64,000 bases of DNA from Arenibacter antarcticus (GTDB lineage Bacteria; Bacteroidota; Bacteroidia; Flavobacteriales; Flavobacteriaceae), in assembly GCF_041320605.1 (NCBI RefSeq), contig NZ_CP166679.1:4016001-4080000 (forward strand), read 5' to 3'. Both the position numbers and the translations under genes were made by a program. Of this stretch, positions 26,927 through 36,829 are shown in pieces. The stretch's first letter is position 1. The number at the start of each line of letters is the position of its first letter. The notes under the pieces were generated by a model. It saw only the letters and a program-made list of their open reading frames with translations. It did not search any database and was not told the DNA's origin.

Positions 26927-27301
26927 TTATTCTTGTTGAAATATGGAAAGAATATTACCTGCGGGATCCTTAAACCAGGCAATCAACGGTCCTTCGTTAT
27001 GTGATATCCCTTTTTCATCGGTATGTAGCTCTTTGTACTGTTCAAATACAATTCCTTTTTCCAGGAGGGCATCAACTGCCACTTCAATATCTTCCACGGG
27101 AAAATTTAGGATAGTAAAGGTTGCCGGAATATGATTTTCTTTAGGATAAATAATAATTGGATTATTTCCTTCAAGATCTAGTTCCAGCATCCCCATAGGA
27201 TTGCTCCTTACTTGCAATCCCAAGATTCCCCTATAAAATATTTTCGCCTTTTGCACGTCGTCCACGGAAAAACCGCTGAAAGCTTTTGATTTTGTTAACA
27301 T
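26927..27301 (-). CDS. VOC-family protein
   Basis: A 124-residue VOC protein starting with [22 protein letters not shown] and ending [16 protein letters not shown], where the metal-ligand position usually held by Glu is Ser (NILSIF). That suggests altered or absent metal chemistry. It is upstream of the other VOC gene by five bases but is clearly a different subfamily, so this is not a recent duplication. Confidence 0.84.
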   Translation of the reverse strand: MLTKSKAFSGFSVDDVQKAKIFYRGILGLQVRSNPMGMLELDLEGNNPIIIYPKENHIPATFTILNFPVEDIEVAVDALLEKGIVFEQYKELHTDEKGISHNEGPLIAWFKDPAGNILSIFQQE

Positions 27302-27548
27302 TGCTTCTTATTTTTTTATTTCTATAATTGAACATCCACTTTATCTAAGTTACCAAATACCCCAAAAAAACACTAGAATTTTGACGTAATTATTAAGGAT
27401 ATCTAGATTTAAGAATCCTCTCAATATCCTTCGCCCCTTTATTTCACGTATTTTTCCAGCCCTTTTTAAAAATCAATTTCACACTAACAAGTATACTTTA
27501 TGGCGGAACCCCTAAATACAGATCCGAGTTGATTTTTTAATTTATTGG

Positions 27549-28151
27549 TTACGGTAATGAATGCCACCTTACCTCACAAGTAGTTGCACTATTTTTCCAA
27601 TGAACCTGTTTTATTTTTTGATGTTGTTGATTATTTAAAGTACCATTTCCATATTTTAAATCAGAACCATTGCCCCTTGATCTCTGATATATCAAGAATA
27701 AGATCCCATTAAGATATTTATTTGGCAATGGTTTATAGGAATTTAAAGAATCATCAATAATCATGGGGAAGTTAACAAGCCACCCCAAATTACCATGATG
27801 AGCTGGGTTTAATAGGACTTTTATCTGTTTTCTCAAAGCCATTGTATAAGGCGCTGGATTATTTTCTGCAAATAGATTTTTTGCCTCATTTTCATTAATG
27901 GTTAGGGTTTTCATGGCTTCAACCACCGAATCGCAAAAATGCTTATAGAATGCTTTTTCAAGTCCTATTATTTGTTTAATACTTATAAAAGAGGATGATG
28001 TTAGGAGGATTTTTCTAACCTCCCATCTTTGATACGCAATAAGATAATAAATTACAACAAAAAGCAAATCGGATATCAGATATAAAACTGACATGGGTAG
28101 TAAAGAAAAGGCATAAAAAGGAAGGTATTTTATTCTAGTCCAATTACTCAT
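27549..28151 (-). pseudogene. Degenerate lipid A acyltransferase (LpxL/HtrB-like)
   Basis: The frame keeps the outline of a Bacteroidota lipid A acyltransferase: MSNWTRIKYLPFYAFSLLPM, an N-terminal helix, EKAFYKHFCDSVVEAMKTLTI, then HHGNLGWLVNFPM where active enzymes have an HxxxxD/E motif in a HYGNWEW-like segment. The acidic residue is lost here. After NKYLNGILFLIYQRSRG the frame leaves the family and ends about 80 residues short of the usual 290. An open frame from a TTG at 28226 adds unrelated residues. The gene is most likely dead. Confidence 0.65.
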
Positions 28152-28226
28152 TACACATTGTGTTAGATTTAATACTAAGTTGCCATTTCCCCAAAAACCA
28201 ATACTAACGATTTCTGGAAAAGGCAA

Positions 28227-28820
28227 TCAACTAAATTTTTATTTAAAATTCGTTGATTTAAATAACCATCGTTAACTCTAACCCTTAGAAAATTGATGGT
28301 ATTGGACCCCTGAAAAAAAATAGATTTTCCAGATATCTATTACCTAGTAGTATATAATCATAATATCCTTTCGCCTGATGGCAAGAAAACGGGCAACTTT
28401 GTCTGTTGTGCTGACATTGAATGGTACCATAATTTAAATGTCGTTGCCGAGACAGGAATTACAGGTCCACTAACTCTTTAATTAAAAGGAGAGGTTGAAG
28501 TGTGTGAAATTTTTCCAGTGTCCAGGAATTATATTTTTTTTGATGATTTCATAAAGAATAGAAAATCCCTCCCAAAAAATTAGTCATCGGCTTTCTTAAC
28601 TTTTCTATGTTTAATTCCCTGAAGGATAAATATCTCAAAATGAACATGTAAAATCGCAATTTACACTTGAATTAAAGAGCTTAAAATGAAGTGCTTAACC
28701 CCTTAATTTAGAGACATTAGAATTTTATTTATTGAGGTAAATTTAGTTTTGATTGGTATCACGATTTACAATGCTAGCTAGTATTTTAGTTAGAGAATTT
28801 AACTTAAAAAGATAACTATT
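28227..28820. other. 594-base stretch without a clear gene
   Basis: The region upstream of the DUF892 gene is AT-rich. On the plus strand about 40 codons ending at 28481 read as protein-like (SPDGKKTGNFVCC then AETGITGPLTL) but have no start and no recognised relative, so they may be a remnant. A near-match promoter may lie around 28750-28790, but no exact TAnnTTTG was found. Confidence 0.4.
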
Positions 28821-29303
28821 ATGAAAGATCTAAAAGAACTTTTTGAACATCAGCTTCAAGATTTGTATAGTGCCGAAAATCAATTGGTAGTTGCCCTGCC
28901 TAAAATGGCTAAGAAAGCCTCTGATTCGAAATTGAAAAAAGCTTTTGAAGACCATTTGGAAGAAACAAAGGAACAAAAAGAGCGATTGGAAGAAATTTGT
29001 GAAGAACTGGGTATTGAGCCAGATGGAGAAAAATGTAAGGCTATGGAAGGGCTAATAAAGGAGGCAGAAAGTTTTATGCAGGAGGCCGAAGGCAAAGAGG
29101 TCATGGATGCTGGCCTTATCGCTGAAGCCCAACGCGTAGAACACTACGAAATCTCCGGCTATGGTACTGCCGTTAGATTTGCCAAGGAACTTGGTCATAA
29201 TTCAATCGCTAAAAAGCTCCAACAAACTTTGGACGAGGAATATGATGCTGATAATAAATTGGATGAGCTTGCAGAAGGTCGGCTCAATAAAAAAGCCAAA
29301 TAA
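28821..29303 (+). CDS. DUF892 (YciE/YciF-type) ferritin-like protein
   Basis: A 160-residue ferritin-like four-helix protein. The start MKDLKELFEHQLQDLYSAENQL and the LIAEAQRVEHYEISGYGTA helix, with its Glu/His metal-site residues, are diagnostic for DUF892. Enterobacterial YciE and YciF are stress-induced; the true reaction is unknown. It has its own leader and terminator and is another member of the stress island. Confidence 0.92.
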   Translation: MKDLKELFEHQLQDLYSAENQLVVALPKMAKKASDSKLKKAFEDHLEETKEQKERLEEICEELGIEPDGEKCKAMEGLIKEAESFMQEAEGKEVMDAGLIAEAQRVEHYEISGYGTAVRFAKELGHNSIAKKLQQTLDEEYDADNKLDELAEGRLNKKAK

Positions 29304-29336
29304 AATAGCTGACTCCATTATTTAAGTAGTATAAAT

Positions 29337-29364
29337 AAGCACCCAAAAAGGGTGCTTTATTTTT
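29337..29364 (+). terminator. Terminator after the DUF892 gene
   Basis: AAGCACCC (29337-29344) pairs with GGGTGCTT (29350-29357) around AAAAA; a T-rich tail runs to 29364. Confidence 0.85.
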
Positions 29365-29644
29365 ATGATGTTTAAACGATATATATGTAAAAATTTTCCC
29401 AACAGTTAATTGACTTGAATATGATATAAATTAATTTTAATTTTTGGTCTTCCACAGTTGGTCCAAATCACACATGTCACATAAATGAAATTTTGTGTGA
29501 TAGATAGAAACTCATACTCCATTCATTTTGTGACCAAAGAAAAAATAATATTTGTTTTACCATTCCAAATTCTCTACAACATTAACGCAATTGGAATTTT
29601 TATTAACCCTATAGCATTATATCGGTTAATTCTCGATTATTTTT

Positions 29645-29675
29645 TTTGAGATATGATTTTTTATAGCTATATTTA
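29645..29675 (+). promoter_or_regulatory. Promoter of the orphan TPP riboswitch
   Basis: TTTG (29645-29648), a 19-base spacer and TATATTTA (29668-29675) fit the TTTG-N19-TAnnTTTG promoter with one mismatch. The predicted start near 29682 lies just ahead of the aptamer. Confidence 0.5.
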
Positions 29676-29687
29676 TACTATCATGTT

Positions 29688-29764
29688 TTGGGGTGCTGTT
29701 GTACATACAATGGCTGAGATTATACCCATTGAACTAATCAGGTAATTCTGAATAAAGGAAAATA
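29688..29764 (+). promoter_or_regulatory. TPP (THI-box) riboswitch, orphan
   Basis: The segment has the ordered core of the thiamine-pyrophosphate aptamer: GGGGTGCTG (from 29690), the pyrimidine-binding GGCTGAGAT (CTGAGA at 29714-29719), TATACCC, whose ACCC can pair with the first GGGGT, then GAACTAATCAGGTAAT and a closing AAAGGAAAA. The GAACTAATC block deviates from the consensus GAACCTGATC type. A strong terminator starts 7 bases later. No thiamine gene follows on the plus strand; the next plus-strand gene is the catalase 2.4 kb away. Confidence 0.75.
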
Positions 29765-29770
29765 TGATCG

Positions 29771-29820
29771 CAAAGGGAACTAGGAACGTGTAACATCGTT
29801 TTTGTTCCCTTTGTTTTTTT
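29771..29820 (+). terminator. Terminator of the TPP riboswitch
   Basis: CAAAGGGAAC (29771-29780) pairs with GTTCCCTTTG (29804-29813), followed by seven T. It is the likely expression platform of the aptamer just upstream. Confidence 0.85.
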
Positions 29821-30164
29821 AAATCATAGTTCTTAGTATAGGATTACGTAGGATCATGTACAAGTCCATTCTTCATCATTGACCGGTAAACTAAAATAGC
29901 AGGTAAGAGGTTTATATTTAGAACGAAAAATAAAAGGCATTGTAGTTCAATTTATTAAAAGGTACTTGATTTTAGTTGAAATTCTTAAACTCCAAAAGGG
30001 TAGTCGCAAAAGGATACTATTTCCTTAGTAAAGCCTGATAAAGTAATAATTAGAGGCGTTTAATCAACATTTTAAACCAGGTCAGCATTTTATTCTTAAT
30101 AACAGTCGTTTGGGAAGACGTAAGTCTTTCTACCTCAAATCTTTTTATATCAAGAAGATGAAAT
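29821..30164. other. Non-coding stretch after the riboswitch terminator
   Basis: About 340 AT-rich bases where the riboswitch-controlled gene would be expected. I find no open frame with protein-like character and no recognisable thi or transporter remnant. Confidence 0.5.
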
Positions 30165-30371
30165 TTATGGATTTTTAATAGTCGAATCAAAAAATGAACC
30201 AGTTAATACAATCCCAATAATTATCAGAATCAAAATACCTAGGATGATGACAAATCCGACTTTGGTAATAGGATTCTTTTGAAATATGTAATTGCGTTTA
30301 GGGTTATGCTCTTCCTTAATTAGCTCTGTATTTTCTTCAGCTTGTTTTTTATCTATATTTTTATTTTCCAT
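30165..30371 (-). CDS. Small single-pass membrane protein, hypothetical
   Basis: A 68-residue protein with a charged N-terminal half (MENKNIDKKQAEENTELIKEE) and one membrane helix (about 38-60, VGFVIILGILILIIIGIVL). No family recognised. The ATG and good composition support a real gene. It neighbours a multi-pass membrane protein on the same strand. Confidence 0.55.
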   Translation of the reverse strand: MENKNIDKKQAEENTELIKEEHNPKRNYIFQKNPITKVGFVIILGILILIIIGIVLTGSFFDSTIKNP

Positions 30372-30624
30372 GACTATTGGGTTGAATAGATTAAATTAAA
30401 TGAGAAATATATTCTTATAAAATTAACTACATTGTATTTCAGAAAGGTATCCAAAACATTATTTTATTATCGGTAATGGAAATTTGTATAGAAATTACCA
30501 TATTGGATCTAAATCATTTTTAATTTATCGTATTTTTAGATACTCCGATGTTTTATGGCTCCAACAGCGTTACTTTATTCAAGTCTTCAAATGGATCGCT
30601 AGATTTATATAGATAATTCAGAAT

Positions 30625-31173
30625 TTATTCAATGTTCTCCTTACTATCCTTTTTTTCCTCACTAATTGCCATAGGATGGTTCTTAACACCCAATCCCACA
30701 ATTTTAATTAAATTAACAACAGTATTGTAGAGCAACAGAACAACAACGATAAGACCAGCACTTAAAATACTGGAAATTCCCAATGAAATGTAATAAAGGA
30801 TGTTGAACCAATTATTGGGCACATTATCCGATTCGGTAATGGGTAAATTAAATAAGAGGAAAGTGATTACAGCGGCTATGAAGATTATGGTGTCTAATTT
30901 AGCAATCCGAAGTACATCAAGGTAAAATTCCTTTTTAAGTTCGGATTTAGAACTAGAACTAAGTCCTAACAATGTTAATAGGAGGGCAAGGATAGTGGCA
31001 GATGCTAAAGCAATAGTATTGCACAACGTATTCATTCCGTCCAGCGAACTTTTTATAAGGACTTTAGCCTCATACCCACTCAACCTCCCCAATAGGATAG
31101 TACCTAATGCTATGAATAACATGCAAATTACTCCTCCTATAAATGCTCGCTTGGTATACTTGTTTAATTTCAT
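30625..31173 (-). CDS. Four-helix integral membrane protein, hypothetical
   Basis: A 182-residue protein starting MKLNKYTKRAFIGGVI with about four membrane helices (roughly 10-30, 50-72, 93-113, 125-150) and a charged C-terminal tail EEKKDSKENIE. I recognise no named family. I chose the ATG at 31173 over a longer frame from 31242. It lies 141 bases downstream of a receiver-domain gene on the same strand. Confidence 0.6.
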   Translation of the reverse strand: MKLNKYTKRAFIGGVICMLFIALGTILLGRLSGYEAKVLIKSSLDGMNTLCNTIALASATILALLLTLLGLSSSSKSELKKEFYLDVLRIAKLDTIIFIAAVITFLLFNLPITESDNVPNNWFNILYYISLGISSILSAGLIVVVLLLYNTVVNLIKIVGLGVKNHPMAISEEKKDSKENIE

Positions 31174-31314
31174 GTTTTTAAGGTTAGCTCTATTTAATCC
31201 ACCATCAAATGCGAAATATTTGCTAAAACAGATAACTAACATTTTACTTTACAGCTCCCAAAAATCACACTATTTGCGTAATACTTACGAGTATGGTCAC
31301 CACCCTCAATTCGA

Positions 31315-31746
31315 TTACTTTATAACAAAAGACTCACTTTCTATAGGGTTTATTATGGATAATATACTTTGCTCAAGTAATGTTTGAAGTTCATTAAATG
31401 ATGACGGTTTCTGCAAAAATCTATTTGCCCCTTTATTTCTGAGTAAATTAATTTTACTTATATCAAAATAACCAGAGTAAATAACAACGGGAATTTTAAC
31501 CAATGTAGGCTCATTGCGAATGTCTTGGAGGCATTCTTCTCCAGTCATTAAGGGCATATATAAATCCAGAAATAATATATCTGGTAAACTTGAATTCGGA
31601 TCCAATAAATCTGCCATTAAATCGACACCATTATCAAATATTTTTATTTTGGTCTTAAATGGTAATCCAACAAGAGCCTCCAAAAATAATGATCGATCAT
31701 CTTGATCATCGTCTGCTAAAAATACGGTTAGATTATTATTGATCAC
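31315..31746 (-). CDS. Stand-alone response-regulator receiver protein
   Basis: A 143-residue CheY-like receiver with no output domain. The acidic pocket is in FLADDDQDD (residues 9-17), the phosphorylation site is D61 in ILFLDLYMP, the switch Ser is S91 in IYSGYF and the conserved Lys is K113 in FLQKPSS. It resembles Rcp1-type single-domain regulators that pair with hybrid or phytochrome kinases; none is nearby. The start is a GTG at 31746. Confidence 0.88.
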   Translation of the reverse strand: MINNNLTVFLADDDQDDRSLFLEALVGLPFKTKIKIFDNGVDLMADLLDPNSSLPDILFLDLYMPLMTGEECLQDIRNEPTLVKIPVVIYSGYFDISKINLLRNKGANRFLQKPSSFNELQTLLEQSILSIINPIESESFVIK

Positions 31747-32190
31747 AAGCGCTATTATTAAGTTAAGGGAAAAAGAGTAGTTAACGTATTTTAAATTTTA
31801 TTTCTTCAAAACTTTCACCTACAACAACATGGTTCAACATAGTTAATAACCAAATAATAAAAAATCAATTCGTAAACAGCTATGACCAACCAGTTCTATT
31901 TATATGAATTTATATGAAAATTAAAATAACGCTAAGTTTAGATGATAAATTTAGTTAAATCATAGACTTATAAATAACTCAATAAAAATATTGATTAACC
32001 TTATCACCAATAATTCCCCCTCCTAATAATAGATGTAGTATAATAAGAATTTAATGTCACTATTTTTAAAGACAACATCTTATAGAACCCTGATAATAAT
32101 GCATCTAAGGCAATTAAAGTTTTAAATAAGACAGTAATGAGGAAAAAGAGATTGTATTTTTAGACCATTGAGATTCTTAAACTTTCTGAT
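31747..32190. other. Intergenic stretch before the catalase
   Basis: A divergent region of 444 AT-rich bases between the receiver gene and katE. I see no gene and no exact promoter match for katE; TATTTTTA near 32154 is one base off the -7 consensus. Confidence 0.4.
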
Positions 32191-34320
32191 ATGACCACTG
32201 AAAATAATAAGTCCGCAAAAATCAGTCAATTAGAGCAACATATGGTTGATGGAAACGATCAGCGATTAACCACTCGTCAAGGTGTTCGAGTAAATGATAC
32301 CAATAATTCCTTAAAATCTGGCACTAGAGGTTCCAGTTTGTTAGAGGATTTTATTTTAAGGGAGAAAATAACCAGTTTTGATCACGAAAGAATTCCAGAG
32401 CGAATAGTCCATGCTAGAGGAAGTGGCGCCCATGGTTATTTTGAACTTAAAGAAAGTATAGAGCAGTTTTCAAAAGCAGGAATCTTTACCGATACCAAGC
32501 GAAGAACACCTGTTTTCGTACGATTTTCAACTGTAGCGGGCTCCAAAGGATCTACGGATCTAGCCAGGGATGTTAGAGGTTTTGCTGTGAAATTTTATAC
32601 ACAAGAAGGCACTTGGGATCTAGTGGGCAATAATATGCCCATATTCTTTATCCAGGATGCAATGAAATTCCCAGATTTGGTGCATTCGGTAAAACCAGAA
32701 CCAAATAAAGAAATCCCACAAGCTGCATCTGCCCACGATACATTTTACGATTTTGTAAGCCTTGCTACCGAAACCCTCCATAACCATATATGGGTTATGA
32801 GCGATAGGGCTATCCCTCGAAGTTTACGAATGATGGAAGGCTTTGGAATACATACTTTTAGACTAATCAACGAAGAAGGTGTATCCCATTTCGTTAAATT
32901 TCATTGGAAACCACTTTTGGGAGTACATTCCATTACGTGGGATGAAGCTGTAAAGATTAGTGGAGCTGATTCCGATTTTCACCGAAAAGATCTGTGGGAC
33001 GCTATAGAGGCTGGCGAGTTTCCCCAATGGGAGCTTGGGGTCCAAATTATTCCTGAAGCAGATGAGCATAAGTACGATTTTGATCTTTTGGATCCCACAA
33101 AACTTATCCCCGAAGAAATGGTGCCTGTTAAAATAATAGGTAAAATGACTTTAAACCGAAATCCGGAGAATTTTTTCGCTGAAACGGAACAAGTGGCATT
33201 TTTACCAGGAAATATTGTCCCCGGAATAGATTTTACGAATGACCCCTTGTTACAAGGCCGATTATTCTCTTATCGCGATACACAACTATCGCGGTTGGGC
33301 TCTCCCAACTTCCATCAAATTCCCATTAATCAACCATTAGTGAATGCCCATAACAATCAACGTGACGGGCATATGCAAATGAATATTCCAAAGGGCCAGA
33401 CTGCTTATTTCCCAAACACCTTAGGTGGTGGTTGTCCTTACCTCTCCCAGATTTCCGAAGGTGGATTTTCATCCTATGAAGAGCGAATTGATGCCAAAAA
33501 AATTAGAACTAGAAGCAAAAGTTTTAGCGACCATTTTTCACAACCTGCTCTTTTTTATCGCAGTTTATCTAAATGGGAGCAAGATCATATAGCAGATGCC
33601 TATTCATTTGAATTGGGGAAATGCACACACAACCATATAAAGGAACGAATGCTATGGCTTATAGAACAAATTGATGACGAATTGGCTCAAACTGTTTCTA
33701 AAAATATTGGTCTGGTAATACCCAAAAATATAGACCAACCTATCAATCAAGCTATTGGTGCTGATAGTAATGTGGACGATTTTCAGCCGGGGCCCAAAAT
33801 TAATTACTTAGAAAAATCCCCAGCCTTGAGTCAGGCAAATACAAAATTTGAAAGTATCGCAACACGACAAATTGCCGTGTTGGTTGCGGATGGCTTTAGT
33901 AGCAGAGATTTCAACAAAATGAAAGCAGCATTAAGTAAAGGAAAGGCAATCGTAAAACTGATTGCTCCCACGGGAGGAGTCGTTACTAGCGATTCCAACG
34001 ACGAACATGAGGTTAATGCAGCCATAAGCACCACGGAAAGTGTCTTATATGATGCCGTATATATTCCAGGAGGAGAGGCCTCAATAAAAAAACTTCTACG
34101 ACATTCTAAATATATCAAGTTTATTAACGAAGCGCTTAAGCACTGTAAGGCCATAGCTATTGATAATGAAGCAGGTCAACTTTTGGAACAGACCTATGGG
34201 AAAGATTTTAAAAATGATCCGGCAGTTTTAATTAATGGCGATCCACAGAAGTTTATAAGTGCAATCGCGAAGCACCGTAATTGGGAAAGAATGGAAAAAG
34301 CAACCCATATCCCAGTTTAA
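32191..34320 (+). CDS. katE: Large-subunit catalase HPII type with C-terminal DJ-1/PfpI-like domain
   Basis: Haem catalase of clade 2, which splits hydrogen peroxide to water and oxygen. The distal His is H74 in ERIVHARGSG, the Asn is in DLVGNNMPIFF (about 147-148) and the haem-ligand Tyr is in RLFSYRDTQLSRLG. After the roughly 500-residue catalase core comes a flavodoxin-like domain (about 560-709, IAVLVADGFS and AIAIDNEAGQ), typical of HPII. At 709 residues the length is right. It is followed by an lmo0937-type peptide gene 70 bases later and is the clearest oxidative-stress gene of the island. Confidence 0.95.
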   Translation: MTTENNKSAKISQLEQHMVDGNDQRLTTRQGVRVNDTNNSLKSGTRGSSLLEDFILREKITSFDHERIPERIVHARGSGAHGYFELKESIEQFSKAGIFTDTKRRTPVFVRFSTVAGSKGSTDLARDVRGFAVKFYTQEGTWDLVGNNMPIFFIQDAMKFPDLVHSVKPEPNKEIPQAASAHDTFYDFVSLATETLHNHIWVMSDRAIPRSLRMMEGFGIHTFRLINEEGVSHFVKFHWKPLLGVHSITWDEAVKISGADSDFHRKDLWDAIEAGEFPQWELGVQIIPEADEHKYDFDLLDPTKLIPEEMVPVKIIGKMTLNRNPENFFAETEQVAFLPGNIVPGIDFTNDPLLQGRLFSYRDTQLSRLGSPNFHQIPINQPLVNAHNNQRDGHMQMNIPKGQTAYFPNTLGGGCPYLSQISEGGFSSYEERIDAKKIRTRSKSFSDHFSQPALFYRSLSKWEQDHIADAYSFELGKCTHNHIKERMLWLIEQIDDELAQTVSKNIGLVIPKNIDQPINQAIGADSNVDDFQPGPKINYLEKSPALSQANTKFESIATRQIAVLVADGFSSRDFNKMKAALSKGKAIVKLIAPTGGVVTSDSNDEHEVNAAISTTESVLYDAVYIPGGEASIKKLLRHSKYIKFINEALKHCKAIAIDNEAGQLLEQTYGKDFKNDPAVLINGDPQKFISAIAKHRNWERMEKATHIPV

Positions 34321-34390
34321 TATTCAAAACAATTTCACAAACTTTAACTATAAATTTCCTAATTAATTATTAACCAAAATTTTTTACATT

Positions 34391-34546
34391 ATGAGAGAAC
34401 TAGTATGGATTATCGTTGTAATTTTAGTAATTGGCTGGTTGGTTGGATTTACAGTATTCCCAGATGTGGGTGGTATTATACATCTATTATTGGTAGTCGC
34501 TGTAATATTGATCGTTTATAAACTGGTTACAGGAAGAAAAGTGTAA
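34391..34546 (+). CDS. lmo0937-family small membrane protein
   Basis: A 51-residue peptide starting MRELVWIIVVILVIGWLVGF and ending KLVTGRKV. It has two hydrophobic helices (about 4-23 and 27-44) split by a PDVGG turn, the pattern of the lmo0937 family. The ATG at 34391 follows a purine-poor AT-rich leader. It lies between katE and a terminator, so it may be expressed with katE. Function unknown; common in stress loci of Bacteroidota. Confidence 0.8.
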   Translation: MRELVWIIVVILVIGWLVGFTVFPDVGGIIHLLLVVAVILIVYKLVTGRKV

Positions 34547-34568
34547 TAATCCCAGTTGTATTATTGAT

Positions 34569-34604
34569 AAGGTTCCAGATATAAGCTATTTGGAACCTTT
34601 TTTA
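34569..34604 (+). terminator. Terminator after katE and the lmo0937-type gene
   Basis: AAGGTTCCA (34569-34577) pairs with TGGAACCTT (34591-34599), followed by TTTTTAT. Confidence 0.85.
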
Positions 34605-34949
34605 TATGCAAACTTAAAGGAGAACAGCTTGTAATATGTATTCAAGTATTCCCGCTCTTATTGATAAAATTTAATGGTTGTCGAAAATTCGGCAAATATT
34701 AGGTTTTATTTTGATTGTAAATTTCTAAAATTCATCAGTCTATGTACCCTTCCCCTAACTCGTTGGATTAAAATATATTATTTCTAAACACCTCGAATCA
34801 ACATATCTAAATTAATTTAAACTATGCCTAATTATCATTTCTATTTTATTACGGGGCCTTAATTAAATAAACAAAGACCTATAGGTAATTATTGAATTAT
34901 TTATCGGGGAGTTTGATTCAAAAACGTCTGGTAATTTATTTATAATGTT
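34605..34949. other. Intergenic stretch before topoisomerase IB
   Basis: About 345 AT-rich bases with no gene, repeat or clear promoter that I can support. Confidence 0.5.
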
Positions 34950-35969
34950 ATGAATAAGTCGAACAAGAGAAATACAATTAAAGAAATTGATGATTCCGCC
35001 ATGGTTATTTCTAGAAGGAAACGTGGAAAGGGATATTGTTTCTATGACGAAAAAGGAGACAGAATTGTTGATGACAAATCTTTAAAACGCCTTCGAAAAC
35101 TAGTAATCCCTCCAATGTGGAGCGATGTCCTAATATGCCGATTTGATGATGGACATATCAAGGCAATAGGCAGGGACGCTAAAAACAGAAAACAATATAT
35201 TTATCATTCACTTTTTGAAAAGCAACAACAGGAGGAAAAATTCAAAAGAATGGTCGATTTCTCAGGTTCTTTGCCGAAAATCCGTAAAAGGGCCTACACA
35301 GATCTACACACAAAAGGGTAGGAGAAAGGCAAATTGATTGCTTTAATTATTTTGCTCCTAGATGAGTATGGCATTCGAATAGGAAATAAAGAATATCGGA
35401 AAAGAAATGGTTCTTATGGACTTACTACACTTAGAAGAAAACATTTGACCATTGAGAATGATGAACTAATTCTTTCATTTAAGGGAAAGAGCAGTCAAGA
35501 GCAGGAAGTTCATATAGATGATGGGGAATTGATGCCCTTTATAGCCAAAGCCGCCTCCCTACCAGGTTATGAAATTTTCAAATACAAGAATAAAAATGGG
35601 AATTATTGTGATGTGGACAGTGACGATGTTAATACCTATATTGCCAAATACATGTCGCCCGAGTATTCCTGTAAATATTTTAGAACATGGACAGCAAACC
35701 GATTGGCAGTAGAACTTTATCCGATTGCCCTAGAAGACCAAAAAAAAGGCAGTAGAAAAAAATTTAGCAATATCGTAATAAAAATGGTGGCTTCAGAATT
35801 GGGGAATACCCCAACTGTTTGTCGGGATTATTACGTGCACCCAATTATTTTTAAACGAGTTGACGAACAAAATATACCCAACCCCGATCCTTACAGGGAA
35901 TCTAAAAGTGACTATGCGCTATCGGCAAGTGAAAAACTAGCTAGGAAAATCATAACCGAAGGTAGTTGA
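34950..35969 (+). pseudogene. DNA topoisomerase IB interrupted by an in-frame TAG
   Basis: Poxvirus/bacterial-type topoisomerase IB, which relaxes supercoils through a 3'-phosphotyrosine. Residues 1-123 hold the N-terminal domain (YCFYDEKGDRI, RLRKLVIPPMWSDVLIC, GRDAKNRKQYIYH); then comes a TAG at 35319-35321, and the same frame continues KGKLIALIILLLDEYGIRIGNKEY, SYGLTTLRRKH, KYFRTWTANRLA and the catalytic-Tyr segment VCRDYYVHP. No frameshift is needed: the only lesion is the stop codon. An internal restart at 35334 would lack the N-terminal DNA clamp. Expect a null gene unless there is read-through. Confidence 0.82.
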
Positions 35970-36256
35970 GATGTTATTGGATATTAAATTCTACGCAGAT
36001 TACCAATTTATTATTCATAGGGAATTGATCCATTTTTAGAAAACAGCTAGATAGGAGCAATAAAATTTTAAAATATCACTCCGAACTTATTGGGGGCTAA
36101 AGTATTTACTAAATCTACAATGATATGAAATGAGTCAATAATGATTTTTTTTGAAATAATGAATACAGAAAAATACGTATAAATTGTATTGAGAATTAAG
36201 AAAGTAACTTTTAACCTACTGGATTGTTACAGGTCTAGTTTAATACTAAAAATATT

Positions 36257-36448
36257 ATGAACAAGGATCAATTAGAAGGAAAATGGAAACAAGTAAAAGG
36301 TCAATTCAAACAGAAATATGGAGACCTTACAGACAACGACCTTACCTATACTGAAGGTAAATTTGATGAAATGATGGGTCGTCTACAGGAAAAGACTGGT
36401 AAGCGAAGAGAAGAATTGGAAGAAGAAATTGACAATTGGAGTCGCTAA
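36257..36448 (+). CDS. CsbD-family stress protein
   Basis: A 63-residue CsbD protein with the standard start MNKDQLEGKWKQVKGQFKQK and the YTEGKFDEMMGRLQEKTG repeat. CsbD is a sigma-B-dependent general stress protein in Bacillus; its molecular role is unknown. It has its own terminator 24 bases after the stop. Confidence 0.93.
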   Translation: MNKDQLEGKWKQVKGQFKQKYGDLTDNDLTYTEGKFDEMMGRLQEKTGKRREELEEEIDNWSR

Positions 36449-36471
36449 TCAGCATCCTTATTTATCAACTT

Positions 36472-36500
36472 AACCCTCACCAAAAGTGGGGGTTTTTTAT
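36472..36500 (+). terminator. Terminator after the CsbD gene
   Basis: AACCCTCAC (36472-36480) pairs with GTGGGGGTT (36486-36494, one T-G pair) around CAAAA, then TTTTATT. Confidence 0.82.
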
Positions 36501-36829
36501 TGTTGAAATTCGAGCTTATTATGGTTTCCAGAATATTAATCCTTTAAAGGTGCAACGCCAATTTATAACTTTATAATTATACCTAGTATTCTGCGGTGAA
36601 ATGAAATACCTATTCAAAACACCTTTGTTATTACTCCCACTTCTGGTGGGGTTAAAATATTTAAAATATAATTTTTACAGTTAAAATTCAATCCTTTTGA
36701 GAAAAGGGTATTAAAATCTCCAATTTATCTTTAGTGCCAATAATTATTTATTCAAGTCCTTTTTCTAGTATTAACTAATGATACAAACATATATTAAAAT
36801 CTGCTGGAACATCTAAAACCTTGAATTCA
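36501..36829. other. Intergenic stretch before mgtC
   Basis: About 330 AT-rich bases with no gene or structure recognised. It should hold the mgtC promoter, but no exact TAnnTTTG match was found. Confidence 0.45.

Noticed and set aside
28360..28481. A protein-like run of about 40 codons on the plus strand (SPDGKKTGNFVCC, AETGITGPLTL).
   Set aside because: No start codon, no recognised family and no extension; kept only as a possible remnant in the intergenic note.
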